Positions 9,631 to 22,106 of a DNA stretch of 64,000 nt are shown in pieces (the first letter of the stretch is position 1; every line of letters starts with the position of its first letter). The notes below the pieces were generated by a model. It saw nothing but the letters and a program-made list of their open reading frames with translations, had not been told where the DNA came from and ran no database searches. The position numbers were made by a program, and so were the translations under genes. The DNA is from Styela clava (Eukaryota; Chordata; Ascidiacea; Stolidobranchia; Styelidae): the NCBI RefSeq assembly GCF_964204865.1, contig NC_135254.1, forward strand, positions 9,429,001 through 9,493,000. Direction: 5' to 3'.

Positions 9631-10695
9631 ACGAAATTTATAATGATAACTGATGGTTTATTGTAAACAATTGCGGCAATTTAATGCCACTGTTCATTTT
9701 TTCCTTAGGCGAGGGTATTGTATGTTTGCGTCACAGCCTGTTGTTTTTGGGTGTCTCAAAAATGTCTGTCCCAATCCAGATGATAATAAAATTATATCGG
9801 AATATCGGCATTTTAAAATAGCGGCGTTTCGCCATTCAAATTTTTGAATTTAGAAATATTTTTTATAAATAGCAATTACAACACTTTAATTCAATCAGGT
9901 GTAGTTTATCCATACGCCAGTTTTCACAGCCTTTGAACAAGTAGAGTAAGTGAGACAAGTAGAACGAGTAGGACACCTGGAACAAACGGGGCAAGTATGA
10001 CACGACATTTTCAAGGCACCGGTTGTTTTTCACGTGGACTTGATTTGTAATTATGATAGTTTTCTCGCATAATTGTTCCTTGTTTTTATCTGCCTGCGTG
10101 CTTGTTATCCCTGTGTTTTGGAGAGCCTCGCGTTAATCTATGTTTACTAACGTTCTGCTTTGCTGTGTTATAAACTGTAATGTTTGTGTCTATTGGTGAT
10201 TTCGTAATACTTCAGAGGTCAGAGAAAGACAGTTTTATTGAAATATAAAGAAAAGAAACATAAAAATACTGCTTTGAATTGCTATTTTAAACATTATTCG
10301 AAGGTTCATTTCACTGAAAAAAAACGAAAATATATAGTTGATACAAAATTATAAAAATTTCGTATTTATTCAAGCAAATAATAAACACTGCAAGCTATAT
10401 TTTTGAGCCGAGGATTTGTGAGTTGAGTTTTTTTTTTAAATAACGGTTAGTAATATGATACCCTCTATTGATACGCCAATTAAATTTCAAATAATTTTGT
10501 GTAACAGGATTCGTAACAGATATGAGAAGTGTACATTATTATAACATAATCATGACAAATAAGAATTTCCACTTTCTATAAAACATTTCTGATGCTTATG
10601 TAAATCGAAGTACAAAATTCCTAATACACATTGAACGAAGTGCAATCAATTAGGATTGAGGGATGCTACTTTGAAATGATTTTCAAAATTGCATT
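9631..10695. other. Intergenic, nothing recognised
   Basis: AT-rich sequence without a supportable gene. A short run of related 'gacaagtagaacgagtagga' words near 9945-9995 is degenerate and too short to call a tandem array. Confidence 0.35.
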
Positions 10696-11836
10696 GATCA
10701 GAATGCATGAAGTGAACTAAAAATTATAACCATATGTTGTCTGAACATTTCCGAAAATAAGAGATCGATGCTATAACTCTAATCTAACACAGGGGTGTGC
10801 AACCTGCGGCCTACAAGAAACAATTATGCGGCCCGCGGAGAAGTGCTAATTTTGAATGATGTAGGGCCCGCGAAACGCGTTTTAATTTTTTTTCAATTCG
10901 GTCAAAGCGAACAACGCTTGTCATAAGATCAATAAGCAACATTTTTGTATCTGCAGCTACTAAAAGAACCTATGGTAAATAAAGATGCGGCCTTCCTGTA
11001 TTAGAAGGTTACACACCTCTGCTCTAACATATGGACAAAAATGTCATTTAAAGTTATTTATAAACATTCAAATTCTTGTCTGTAGCGGCTTCTCTTTTAT
11101 TCAAATACTGAATATTTATGTTTATAAGAATATTCATAAGATAATCTTACCGTATGAGGCGCTCTTAAAATCATTTTATTTTTCTTAAAAATCGACCCTT
11201 TGCCTTATAATAAGTCGTTACGACTAATGTATATATTGATCTAATAGTGCTTTATGCTTTAAAACCAATTTATTGAAAGTGTTCCTTATGTTCCATAAAA
11301 TACAGCATTCGCAATACTTTGCGCTACCGGACTTTGGCTATTTTGAACTTCATAACAACAACTTAGTTATTGTTTTGATGACGTTGCCGAAAATGAACAT
11401 GCCATTATACATTAGATATATGTAAATATGACGTCAGCATATCGAACACGAGGCCAAAAACACGATGACAAATATGCTTGTGGTCTAAATATTTCTCGCC
11501 AAGTTTTAACATTACGAAACAGTGCAAACCTACGGTAACATAATAAAGTTTCACAACACAACCGGGCAGTATAAAAACAGGGACAAATGTTGTGGTTCGC
11601 ATTTTTTGACATCATGCAAAATGCAAATGAGATAGTTCAAATATTTCGAACTTCATTTCGGTATCTGTATATCTTAATCAGAAATTTGCCACTTTGTGCG
11701 ATAGTACGTGTAAAATGGGGACGCCGAACTTGAACGGTTACATCCGGATCAATATTTATCGTCAGTGAATACTGATTTCAATTTCAGTGACGTCAGGCGC
11801 ATTGAAGTTCACTCGGAGTAGAGGTCATTGTCATTC
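10696..11836 (+). repeat. Segmental duplication, copy B
   Basis: This is the compact counterpart of 318-3260. It has the shared hAT MITE (10790-11021) but not the 1.44-kb hAT or the microsatellite insert of copy A, so it gives their empty sites. Similarity fades just after 'cggagtagaggtcatt' near 11830. Confidence 0.85.
10790..11021. mobile_element. Non-autonomous hAT element, copy B of 422-695
   Basis: The left end is CAGGGGTGTGCAACCTGCGG and the right end reversed CAGAGGTGTGTAACC. Flanks are atctaaca (10782-10789) and ctctaaca (11022-11029). It occupies the same target as the copy at 422-695, so both derive from one insertion that was later duplicated. Confidence 0.85.
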
Positions 11837-13203
11837 AGGCTTACCATACGTCCCGTTTTAGGCGGGACAGTCTCACTTTTCAACTTCTTGTCCCGGAGTC
11901 CCGACCGGTCTGGCAAAAGTCCCGCTTTGGCTTTAATTCAACATAATACACGAACAGTACCGATTAGCATGTTCTCGTTACTGTTTTGCTGTGCAGCCTA
12001 CCTATGGACCTTTCCCCGACTTTTATTGTTTTGATTTTGCTCGCTATTAGACAAACATTGCAAATATTCAGGCTTGTGTAGGGCGATAGAGTGGTACGTT
12101 GCTCGTTTCAAATGCCTTCGAATAGCATTTCACTGGCGATGGCGGTATATTCGTGCTTCTAAAGTTATAACATATTGTCAAGTGATCTATTATTAACGGT
12201 ATTCCGCCTTCACATTGCCGTTATCGTACCTAACTTAGTTCCAAAAGCCCATTTAACATACAAAAATGGAATCACTCAGAGATGGCTTTTCTATGACTTG
12301 GTTCTTCTTTTCTTTGCCCGAGCTGGAGAGAGATACGAAACTTTGAAAGGTGGTATTTAAACTTATATGGTTGAAGATGACAGAGGACTGGGAGACGTGC
12401 GTGACTAACGGGACCGCATCCCATGGTTCATAGGCTAATAGGTACGGTAGCGTCCAAGTTGGGACTGAATTGGTGGGTTTAGTATAGAAGCAAATGAAAT
12501 GCAGGGGCAGTTTAAAAAGTCTTTTGAATACATTCTTGGAAACATTGCACAAACTACAGCAATCTGTAATTATGAACAGATGAATATTTTTTTCAGATTC
12601 ATTTATGATGGTTCAGTCGTCAATCTTGGTTCAACGCTAGATTTCAAAGCCAAGTGCTATAGATAAGTTCAGGAGTCTCTGCCACCACATCATCTTCAAA
12701 TAGTGGTGTCGCTGGATAGTCACCAAGTCTCTGATGCAATTTGTACATGCTAGGCACTTAAGTTTATGTCGTATCATAGAAACACAGATTTATTAGCTCA
12801 GTAAGATGGGTGCAAATATACTATTGAAAGATTAGATTCAACAGGTTTATTGAGGTATTATGATTGATTACATACCACATAAAATTACAGGACGAATAAT
12901 GTTATAGTGATAAACATGGTTTAAAAATTGTTACATATTCATCAGAACTACTGGTGCTTGTTGCCATATCGTTGGACTAACCAAGACTATCCAACAGATG
13001 AAATTGATGGAAATAAAAGATTTTCTGCTGAGCCAAGCGTGTACAGGCCTTTCCCGACATTGGTAAAAACCTATACGGATGAAACAAAATAGATCCAACA
13101 GTTTTGTCGTCTGTAGTTGGTGCTAAGCCCACAAAGTTAGATCGAGCCAGAGTTCCAATCATACAGGTTTAACCAAAAACAGTCGGGTATCTGATAGGTT
13201 TTT
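11837..13203. other. Intergenic; possible hAT end at 11839
   Basis: From about 11839 the sequence begins 'caggcttaccatacgtcccg', followed by 'gcgggacagtc', reminiscent of a hAT-type end, but no partner end is found. The rest shows no recognisable gene. Confidence 0.35.
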
Positions 13204-16200
13204 AGTGGCGGCGCGTCAATAGGGCCAACCGGGGCAATGCCCCGGTTGTTTTTTCGGTATAATAAAAAATATTCGAAAAATACCTCAATATCGGTTGCAC
13301 AGACTGTCTACACTAGCCATATTCTCCCGACATGGTTCATTTTTCGCTCGCAAAGCCTTCGCCGAACGTCGACGGGGCGACGCCGATTTTGCCCCAGTTG
13401 CTCATTGTATATCGTATTCTCTCTTTTATCTTCCACTCGCCGCGTTTGTCTCGTTTGTTTTCTGTTTCTTTTACTAAATCATCGGGGCTAGCCCCGAAAT
13501 TATGACGACACAATGCCGACGTTTCTTACAACAACGTGTTGACATATTCACGCATTCCTTCTCGTTCGTTGGTTGCTTGAAGAGTTGATAGTTTCCTCGC
13601 CTTCGTTTTTGTCGCTTGTTTCGCTATTTGAATCAGTTAGAGACCTTTAGTCCATTTGCTTTCGATTTTCCACATTCCTTTTGAGCTCCTCACTTCTTTC
13701 CGGCTTCGGCATTTCTTAGCCTTAAACCTCATAATGAATAAGGTTGATGCACTACTTCGCACTCCGTTTTCGCAGCTGCCGCTGGAACAAAAATTAGAGG
13801 TACAACGTCTTGGGCCTTATCAACCAAAAAATTGTTCACTGGAACAATCCCATGACGGAGGAAAGCGTCGGCGTACATTCTGCGCAGAAACTTGGTATAA
13901 AAAACACGAATGGTTGTGTTACAGCGAGGACAAAAATGCACTTTTTTGTTTTTATTGCCTACTTTTTGCTACCGCCCGTGACTCACGTTGGTGTAAATTT
14001 GGTTTTAGAGATCTTAAACATCTTTCCGAGCGTGCCAGGGATCATCAATCTTCTATGGAGCATCTGGACAATGCAGTAAAATACCGAACATTCGGAAATG
14101 TTATTATTGCAGCACAGTTGGATGAAAGACGCGCGGTTTCTATTCGTCGGCACAACCAAAACGTCGAGAAAAACCGCCATGTTCTCGGTCGATTGATAGA
14201 TGTTTTGAAGTTCATTGGTTGTCACGAGCTGTCCCTCCGTGGGTACGGTGAACGGGCTGGCTCTTCTAATAGATGGGTATTTTTGGATATGGTGGAATAC
14301 ACCGCATCCCTAGATACAGTATTGAGAGATCATCTTGATGCCGCAACTGTTTCGTCGAAAGGGACATCTAAGGATATCCAAAATGATTTGCTCGACTCAG
14401 GGTATAAAATTTATTTACAACATTTGGCTCTGGAAATTGAGAATTGCCAGTTCCTTTCGATTCAGTCTGACGAGACAACTGACATCACGTGCGTTTCCCA
14501 ACTGGCTGTGATTTTTCGGTTTGTGAAAGATGGTAAACCTACCGAGAGATTTCACAGTTTTGTACCAATCGTTGATCGCACGGCTTGCGGGATATCGGCT
14601 GTACTGAAAGAAGTGTTACAGCCTTACAACGCGAAGTCAAAACTGATAGCTCAAACTTATGACGGCGCGGCAGTCATGAGTGGGTCGAAACATGGTGTTC
14701 AAGTTTATATAAAATAAGATTTTCCTCATGCGCATTTTTTACATTGTTATGCACACCAATTTAACCTCGTTATTAAAAATATGTGTCTTGATACCCCTCT
14801 CGTCCGTATATTTTTTGCAAATGTTTCGTGGTTTTCTTCATTTTTTTCCGTTTCGCCGAAGCGCTCTGACCTCCTTCGCCAGATATGTAGCCGCCGTCTC
14901 CCAGCTTGTGCACCAACACGTTGGAACTTCCAATCACGCGTGGTGCAGGGCGTGTCCGAAATTAGGTCTGAGCTCATTGAGTGTTTCAATGGCATTCAGA
15001 GCTCTCCGGTTTGGGACGAACGCTCTGTGAGGGAGGCGGCAGGTCTAAAGCGTCTGCTAGAAGATGGTGAGTTTTCATTTTTTCTCGCTTTTTCCTCCAC
15101 AATATTCTATCACGTGGATGTATTATACGGCGCATTGCAGTCAAGGCTAATGGATGGAGCGTCTGTGCAGTCGTGTATTTCAGACTTCTGCTATGCTGTA
15201 TCTCGTATCCGGGAAACAATAAAATACGACGACACATGGAGTGCTTCTTTACGCCGCGGGCAAACAACGCAGCGTTTGATTTTGTCTGCAAAGGAATGCT
15301 GTGACATTCTGGTGAATCAAATAGACGATCGTCTGCGCACTGAACACCTTGCCGCGTTCTCTTTGATGAACCCCAAAAATTTTTCAAAATTTGCACGTCA
15401 ATTTCCCATCCATTTGTTGGCTACTGTCTCCAAATTTTACCCCATGATAAACGTGGGAAAATGAATTGCGATGTATATACACCAATCAAACTTTTTTGAA
15501 CATCACATCAACTTGCGCGCTCTATGGGTTCCTCATAGATAACACTCTAGTAACTACCTTTGAGGCGTCTGCAAAATTTCTGGACATCATTTTGACGACG
15601 CCTATGTCTTCCGCCGACGCAGAGCGAACATTCAGCACGCTGAAGCGTATTAAAACGTATCTCAGAAACACAATGAAGCAAGATAGATTAAATTCTTTGG
15701 CTGTTTTATCCATTTACAGAGACGTTATTTCTGGGATGCAAGACTTTAATCAGCGCGTTATTGAGCATTTTGCTTCCAAGAAACCGCGGCGTGTTGCATA
15801 TATGTTCAAGCAGTAGAAGTCTAGCAGCATATATATCTATGAGTGAGCGACGCATGTCCTTATCTTTGCATTACCTTTCCTTTCTTCATAGTAACGTTTT
15901 AAACCTTATTTTAGGTTTTGTCTGCTTTCCCGAAGTTTCTGTTAATATGTCATTGTATTTATCTGGGTAAATATTGCCTTTCCTTTTGAAAGAGGTTTCA
16001 AAATAAACTATGTCTATATTTATTAATCCCTTGACTTGGACCGGTTTTGAAGACACTTTCTTATCGTTAAAAATTGTCGCTTTTGCCGATTGGTTGTTAC
16101 CGATGGTTTTTATACTCATAAAATGATGGGAGAACTTACAGCGCTCATCCTGTCCCCGTAGATTGGGGTGACTTGGTCCCGCAGTAGCTTGCCCCGGTTG

Positions 16201-16224
16201 TCAAAATGACCACGCGCCGCCACT
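13204..16224 (+). mobile_element. hAT transposon with TTF-zinc-finger/DUF4371-type transposase (3.0 kb)
   Basis: A perfect 13-bp inverted repeat AGTGGCGGCGCGT bounds the element (13204-13216 and, reversed, 16212-16224). Inside both ends lies 'aaccggggcaa'. The flanks aggttttt (13196-13203) and gggtttta (16225-16232) agree at 6 of 8 positions, consistent with a decayed 8-bp duplication. It carries one transposase gene (13734-15816). Confidence 0.88.
13734..15816 (+). pseudogene. hAT transposase (ZMYM1-like: zf-TTF, DUF4371, hATC), one stop and one frameshift
   Basis: The likely start is the ATG at 13734 (MNKVDALLRTPFSQLPLEQK). A TTF-type finger region follows (KHEWLCYSEDKNALFCFYC), then the DUF4371/RNase-H-like core (IQSDETTDIT, QTYDGAAVMSG). 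A TAA at 14715-14717 interrupts the frame; the same frame then resumes with DFPHAHFLHCYAHQFNLV, where the family has a histidine- and cysteine-bearing segment. Near 15464 the frame shifts by one, after which the carboxy-terminal hAT dimerisation motif appears (TTPMSSADAERTFSTLKRIK). So only two lesions separate it from a continuous frame, indicating a fairly recent loss of function. Resemblance to ZMYM1-like proteins in animals is from memory; those are themselves hAT-derived. Confidence 0.9.
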
Positions 16225-16232
16225 GGGTTTTA

Positions 16233-17264
16233 CAATATAGTTTATTCAGTCAGTGTAGAAATAGAATATAACAGATTATAAAAAATATATGATGAAGGAA
16301 CAAGCAAGTAAATCCAAGAAAATTACTACAAAATATACAGTTTTCCAGATATTGTGTTGTATAGGATAAAAATACACACCAGATATATGCTTTTAAGCAC
16401 AACAAATAAAAACCATGAAAGCAATGGAAAGTCAAAATATTAGAATTAAATTCATTTCGCAATTCCATTCCCAGACATAATGTATCACAATAATTTTACT
16501 TCTGAGTTATTTTATTGAGCTGCATGGTTTCATCTCCTGATAATATGGAAGAATTGCGCTCACTGAGCACTACCTCATTGTTATATAGACAGATGGGAAA
16601 ATACCAACCACTTGGTTCGGTTCTAAAGTTATCAGGTGATTATGAACAAGTTGTAATTTATATGACAGTGATTAATGCAAAACAACCTAACAAAATAATG
16701 ATATTTATCACACACCACAGTTACTACCAAGTGCAGGGCCAACAAGTAACATACAGTATTACCGCTTTCTAATTCTCGCAGCCCCGTGAAGAAAACAAAA
16801 GGCGAAAAAAAGCAAAAGGCTGCCCAAGCCCGCCAGCAACCTGTGCGGAACGCGTCCAAAGTTGTCTGAGCGACTTTTCAGCGGAGAATGTTTGTTTACA
16901 TCTGCTCGCTTGTGATTGGTTGAAAATACGGATGTTTTGATGTCGAGAAAAGGTCCATAGCCTACTTACCTTACTACTGAACTTTTGTTAGTGGATAATT
17001 GGTACAATTTGTTACGTGTAAGCCCTGTTACGTGTAAGCACTGCATTCTCTTGCTTAAAATGTATTTCAATATTATATTAGAAAACCGTCTTAAAAGTTT
17101 TCATACTGTCTTTCTCAGTCTTTGATTATTACCAAATCACAAATGGACACAAACATTACTGTCTATTACCCAGCAAAGCAACGCTACAAGTAATTTTTAT
17201 TATGTTGACGTCACCACACAAAACGTCGAAGTGAAAAACGAACCCCGCAGAAACTTTGGAAATA
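16233..17264. other. Intergenic, nothing recognised
   Basis: AT-rich sequence with no supportable gene. A short direct repeat 'gttacgtgtaagc' occurs twice near 17010-17040. Confidence 0.35.
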
Positions 17265-17385
17265 TATAAAAGTAATATCCTTTTAGCGACCAAAACAATC
17301 TTTACCCACAAAAAATCGAAATCTGAAAATTTTAAAGCAATTTGTCCGGTAATTAAAGAGAAAAGCGATTTTTTTCACAGCAAGG
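17265..17385 (+). repeat. Dispersed repeat R1 copy beside the duplication edge
   Basis: It contains 'taaaagtaatatccttttag', then 'gaaatctgaaaattttaaag' and 'gagaaaagcgattttttt', matching the other R1 copies. It ends about 15 bp from the inner edge of arm 2. Confidence 0.6.
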
Positions 17386-17528
17386 ACTAACAACAACTGA
17401 CTGACGCAGAAAGTACAAGGAGAAAAAGTTAGAGTTATTAGTTATGAATGAACAATCTTTACTCAGGTGAATCGGAATAGTGAGATTCTGAAAACTTTAT
17501 GTTACGCAATAAAAAATATGCAGACATT

Positions 17529-19553
17529 TTAAGAATAAGTTCGTCTACGTGCCAGTTGAATGTAAGTTAGAATATGTAAACCGACAATAATACAGCACAT
17601 AGAAACATGGTTTTGCCACATATCCCAATCCGTAATATTTTGGGCACTTTCTCCGACGTTAAGACTGGTGTGAAGATACTCTTCCCCCTCCACAGACACG
17701 CAAATTGTCTTGTTCTCGTTTATATTACCGGTGTAGTTTACCGAACCATAATAGCCTGTCGGGGGAGAAGGCTGAGACGTGAAGTTGGTACAAGAAGAAA
17801 ATATTTGCCCTCGCATTTCGTTGACAGCCAATGCAACAAGACTATATCGAGCTAAACTTAAATACTGTAACCAAGACAGCCAAGGCATCACGCTCCCAAC
17901 ATTTATCATAGCACCAGAAAATAGGATGCTGAATACGAATGTTAACATTAACATAATACTTCCAATATTTGGTGTCAAAGACGCTAAATAAAATATTCCT
18001 GTTGCAACTGCACCATAGCTGGTCAGGATTACAGTCAGTAGAAATGTGAAAAATGCTCCGGGTTCTGCTTTAAATCCAACCATCCAATAGGATATGGCAC
18101 TCAATATTATGGGAGATATTGTACAAAGTGGAATGAGATCCGCAATGATTTTTGAAATGAAATAAGGAGGAACGCTGTAGTACCCTGAAATTTGCTCGTG
18201 TCGAAATATGGCCTGGTCTCTGCTGAATGTGTTAATAACAAGCATAGATCGCATTAATAAGTTGGCACTGATAAAAAATTATGATCCTAAACGATTTTGA
18301 ACTCCTATAACTGGGGACTTGTCCAATTGAAAATAAATTAGTCCTATTACTAGTCCTATTACCACGTTGGTCGCGGTATTTGCTAGTAGCGATTGCGGGT
18401 GACGTACCATGTTCTTGGCGGTACGTCTGATTAATATCTTTGTTTGATGCCTGAAACTTGTAGCGTACATTTGACCGTGGTTGTTTTCCGCCACGTAGAC
18501 AGCCTCTTCTATTTTATTCAGTTTTTCTTGCAAAGACACTGCGCTTTCATTCTCTTTATAAGCCGTCTTCAGGATATTTGTTATATCTTTATTTACTTCT
18601 ACTGATTTTCCATCGGCGGAAGAACAAGTAATGGCCCTCTTGTGATCACCGTTTAGAATGTCAAGAAAGAAATCTGCCGGATTGTCATGAGTCTCACAAA
18701 TATATCCAAGATTTTCAAAAAATTGGATGGAGTTAGTAGCATCGCCGTGATAAACTAATTCTCCGTCAGAAAGGAGAGTTAGAGAATCAAACAGTTTATA
18801 AATGCTATAACGTGGTTGATGAATAGAGCATACGATTGTATGTCCTTCTTCTCCAAGCCGCTTGAGAAGAATCATGACTGACAATGCTGTCGCCGAATCC
18901 AACCCGGTTGTAGGCTCATCCAAGAAAAGTATTTTTGGCTCCAATAGAAGCTCTATACCGATAGAAGTTCTTTTCTTTTCTCCTCCAGAAATACCACGAA
19001 TGATTTCATTTCCTACTTTGGTATCAGCGCAAGCAAGCAACCCCAAATTTTTCAATAAATTATCAATCCTATTTCGTTTGTCATCTTGTGAAATCGAAGT
19101 TGGTAGTCTAAGATTTGCGCAAAACCATAACGTTTCTCTAACAGATGCTGTTGGAACTAAAAGATCATTTTGAACAACATAACCACTCAGATAACGAAAA
19201 TTTTTCGGTATTGGTTGGCCATCTAAAAGCACAACGCCACTGCAGCAAGCGGGGTCTTTTCTGTTTGCTAATACATCAAGCAGAGAGGATTTACCACTCC
19301 CAGTTGGTCCCATAATTGCATTAAGACCGGGGGGCATAACGCCACTAATGTCGCTGAGAATCACTATTTTTTCCGACATACGACAAAATCCACAAGGTTT
19401 CTTCACTTCTACAGTGTACGATACTTTGTGAAAACTCATCACAGAACCCGATGTCTTTGGGTCTGTTTCTTCTTCCGGTACCACTGCTATGTTTTCAATC
19501 ACCACTGCCTCCATATTTTCTGAATTGCAATCAGTAACGTTTTCTTCAGACAT
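17529..19553 (-). pseudogene. ABCG2: ABCG2-like half transporter, copy 2, with one in-frame TAA
   Basis: The reading frame from the ATG at 19553 to the stop at 17529 has exactly the same number of codons as copy 1 (674 plus the terminal stop), with no frameshift. It is cut by a single TAA at codon 425 (18279-18281, minus strand), just inside the second membrane segment where copy 1 has AFLF. Upstream, all nucleotide-binding motifs are intact (GPTGSGKS, ISGGEKKR, ILFLDEP, SIHQPRYS); downstream the membrane domain continues unchanged to the same RRRTYS end. Substitutions against copy 1 are concentrated in the first 60 residues and the linker, while the membrane part is nearly identical, suggesting constraint until recently. 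A truncated product would have the ATPase domain and one membrane segment and could not transport. Readthrough, a polymorphic null allele or an assembly error are alternatives. Confidence 0.88.
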
Positions 19554-19728
19554 TCTTTATTACAGAAAGTACCACAGACGGAAGAGAATGAAATATATTT
19601 TAGCTAAATACAAAATAAAAATATGATAAAAAGCATGTCATGAATTTTGCACAGTAAGGCGCCTAGATATATCCTACTTGATTGGAGCTCAAGCAATACC
19701 AACAAGAACAATATAATAACAATACAAT

Positions 19729-21730
19729 CAGGGATGGCCAATTCGAATAAAGTTTTCGAATATCTCGTTATTCCAATATCGGAATTAGCGTTCATAAGAA
19801 TATCGGATATTTGTGTGACGTCACACATTTTCGACGCCGCTCTCAAGACGTTTCCGTTGAATGAAAACATTCCCGATAGAAACTTGCGCGTGATTGTTTT
19901 CATCACCCATCGGCGTAAGGTGTTATTCAGGCCGTAAATGCCTCTACGTTTGTGTTATTTTGTCTGAAACGGAAATTTTTTACAAATTTGTTCCACGATA
20001 ACGATGACAATTATTTTATTTTTGCACGTGCACGGAATTGTGAATCTGGTAAATACATTCATCGACGGCGAGTTTCAGAAGACAACGCAACTTTTTGATT
20101 GAAAAGCGGCTATTTAAAATACTGAAAATAAAACCTGTAAACAATATAAGTTTTATTGAGTCCCGCGAAAATTTAAAAAACGCTTTTCTAGGCAGTGAAA
20201 ATCGCAGAATTTTGTGTGCCTCTGGCACACCTTATGTTTGGTTGGCGTTTAGAAACATATCGTCACGAACTGAGGGCGGGATATACCTGATTATCCATTA
20301 CTTCAAATTGCCGTCGAATATTTTGAAAGTATATTCAATCAGTTTTATTTTGATGAAATAAATTTCCCTCTAAGATGTTACAGAGGATATATAGACTTTT
20401 TTTCGGGCAATTTACCACACGTTTTTTTTTATGACCGCGGATTGCAATGGTATATGAGGATTTTATTTTGTCGACGCAACCGCAGGTTAAATTGAAAACA
20501 ATTAAATTAATAAAGAAAGACATTTTAAATATGCCCGTATCGGTCACGAATTCATCACTTTGCACAACAGAAAAATATATATTCGTTGTTATATTATTTG
20601 TTGTAAAAGTCGACTCTTTTAACAGGTGGCATAATCGCGGCGAAGAATATGTATTTTTAATTTACTGCTAAACTTGTATATTCATTGTATGAAATGAATT
20701 ATGCTCTACACTTAACAGGATTTTATATCATTATTTGAGATTTTTCTAACGGCGATAACGAGTTGGCAAGATTGCAAAAATACGTATTAAAATTAAATAC
20801 ATCAGGCAGTTTATCTCGTACGTTTAGGTCACAGATCGCCGTGGACCGAATAGCATGTTCTTTTTTTGACGTAAGTAGAAGAAACCGCGAGTTACGTTGG
20901 ACACATTAAATTATTATATAAAGATATTTTAAAATCTCGTAGTTGTCATGGATTGAATATTTTACGTAACAGAATGATCACTATACGCTGAAAAGACGGC
21001 TCTTTTAGCGAGCGCGAAATCGCGGTGGGTGTTACAGGCGGCAATGGGAATTTCCGATTTCGAAAATCCTGGCTGCGCGGCTGGCAGTGGTGGTCATCTA
21101 TCCTCTACTAATTTTTTTTCTAATTTCAAACACAACAATTTGTTACACATAATAACAATATGGTTCACATAAATTAATATACAAATATACTGGTAGGTAG
21201 TAGAATACTCTGTGCTTAAATATTAGAATTTTTAAAGGCATAATGGATTTTCTATTGTTGTTGCTTGTTTCAGTTGCCTGTATTGCCAATAAAGTTTATT
21301 ACTCTCAGAAAATAAACACAATTATCTGAATACAAGTAGTATTTTTGTCAATAGACTTGACTATTATCGTAATATCATGGTATTGGTACCAATGGTAGAA
21401 AGCGTCAGACAACTCTTTGGCTATCATTTCGTATGGTCATTTGTACAAAGTGAATAATTATAATAAACTGACTGTGTCACAAGTTGCTATTATTTTTTAT
21501 TGATTTATTGATAGCTATAAACTATCAATTACATTGTGTACATATATTGTTGGTTTGTGGCTTTATTCTGATATTTTTATTGAAGCTTATTTCCCTAATT
21601 TACTGGGTTTTAGTAAACTAAGCAAAAATGTGTTATTTTCGATTTTAGAATGTATTCGGAATTCCAGATTCGAAAACATTATTTTAGAATGTATTCGGAT
21701 TAGTTTAGTATTCGGAAATGGCCATCCCTG
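19729..21730. mobile_element. Non-autonomous hAT element (2,002 bp), TSD aatacaat
   Basis: Ends are CAGGGATGGCCAATTCGAAT and, reversed, CAGGGATGGCCATTTCCGAA. A perfect 8-bp duplication aatacaat flanks it (19721-19728 and 21731-21738). No frame longer than about 100 codons is present and none resembles a transposase, so it must be moved in trans. A pair of direct repeats 'tagaatgtattcgga' lies just inside the right end (about 21646 and 21686). It splits the upstream region of ABCG2-like copy 2. Confidence 0.9.
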
Positions 21731-22006
21731 AATACAATCCATTGTCCATGTCGTGTCCCAAAATTAACGAAAACGAGCTTCTTCTGACTAAAATAGATCA
21801 AACGCGAAGAATTTTCTCAGTCAATGAATAATTCGATTTGCTAATAATTTGAATTATTCAACCCCTTCGATCTACAATCAATTTTTTTGCAACTAAACTT
21901 AATGTAGCAGTTTATGAAAAAAATTTATAAAAAAAAAATGAAAATATATATACTAAGAAGTCTAGTCTTATGCGTAGAAATAAATTGCAGTTGTGCATTA
22001 GTAATT

Positions 22007-22106
22007 GGCGTTCCAGAAATATGGCGCACAACCTGATAAACCTAACCTGGTGCACATACTATGTTCAGGTTGTGCGCCATCTTGGTACACATACTTCGGG
22101 AGCATC
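22007..22106. mobile_element. 100-bp MITE of the GGCG(C/T)TCCAGAA family
   Basis: The left end is GGCGTTCCAGAAATATGG and the right end contains CATACTTCGGGAGC. Flanks are tagtaatt (21999-22006) and tattaatt (22107-22114), 7 of 8 identical. The interior is nearly palindromic ('gcgcacaacctg' against 'caggttgtgcgc'). Arm 1 lacks it. Confidence 0.78.

Noticed and set aside
18255-18278. A frameshift or short intron at the break in ABCG2-like copy 2
   Set aside because: Codon counting shows copy 2 equals copy 1 in length with the frame unchanged across the break; only a TAA codon interrupts it.
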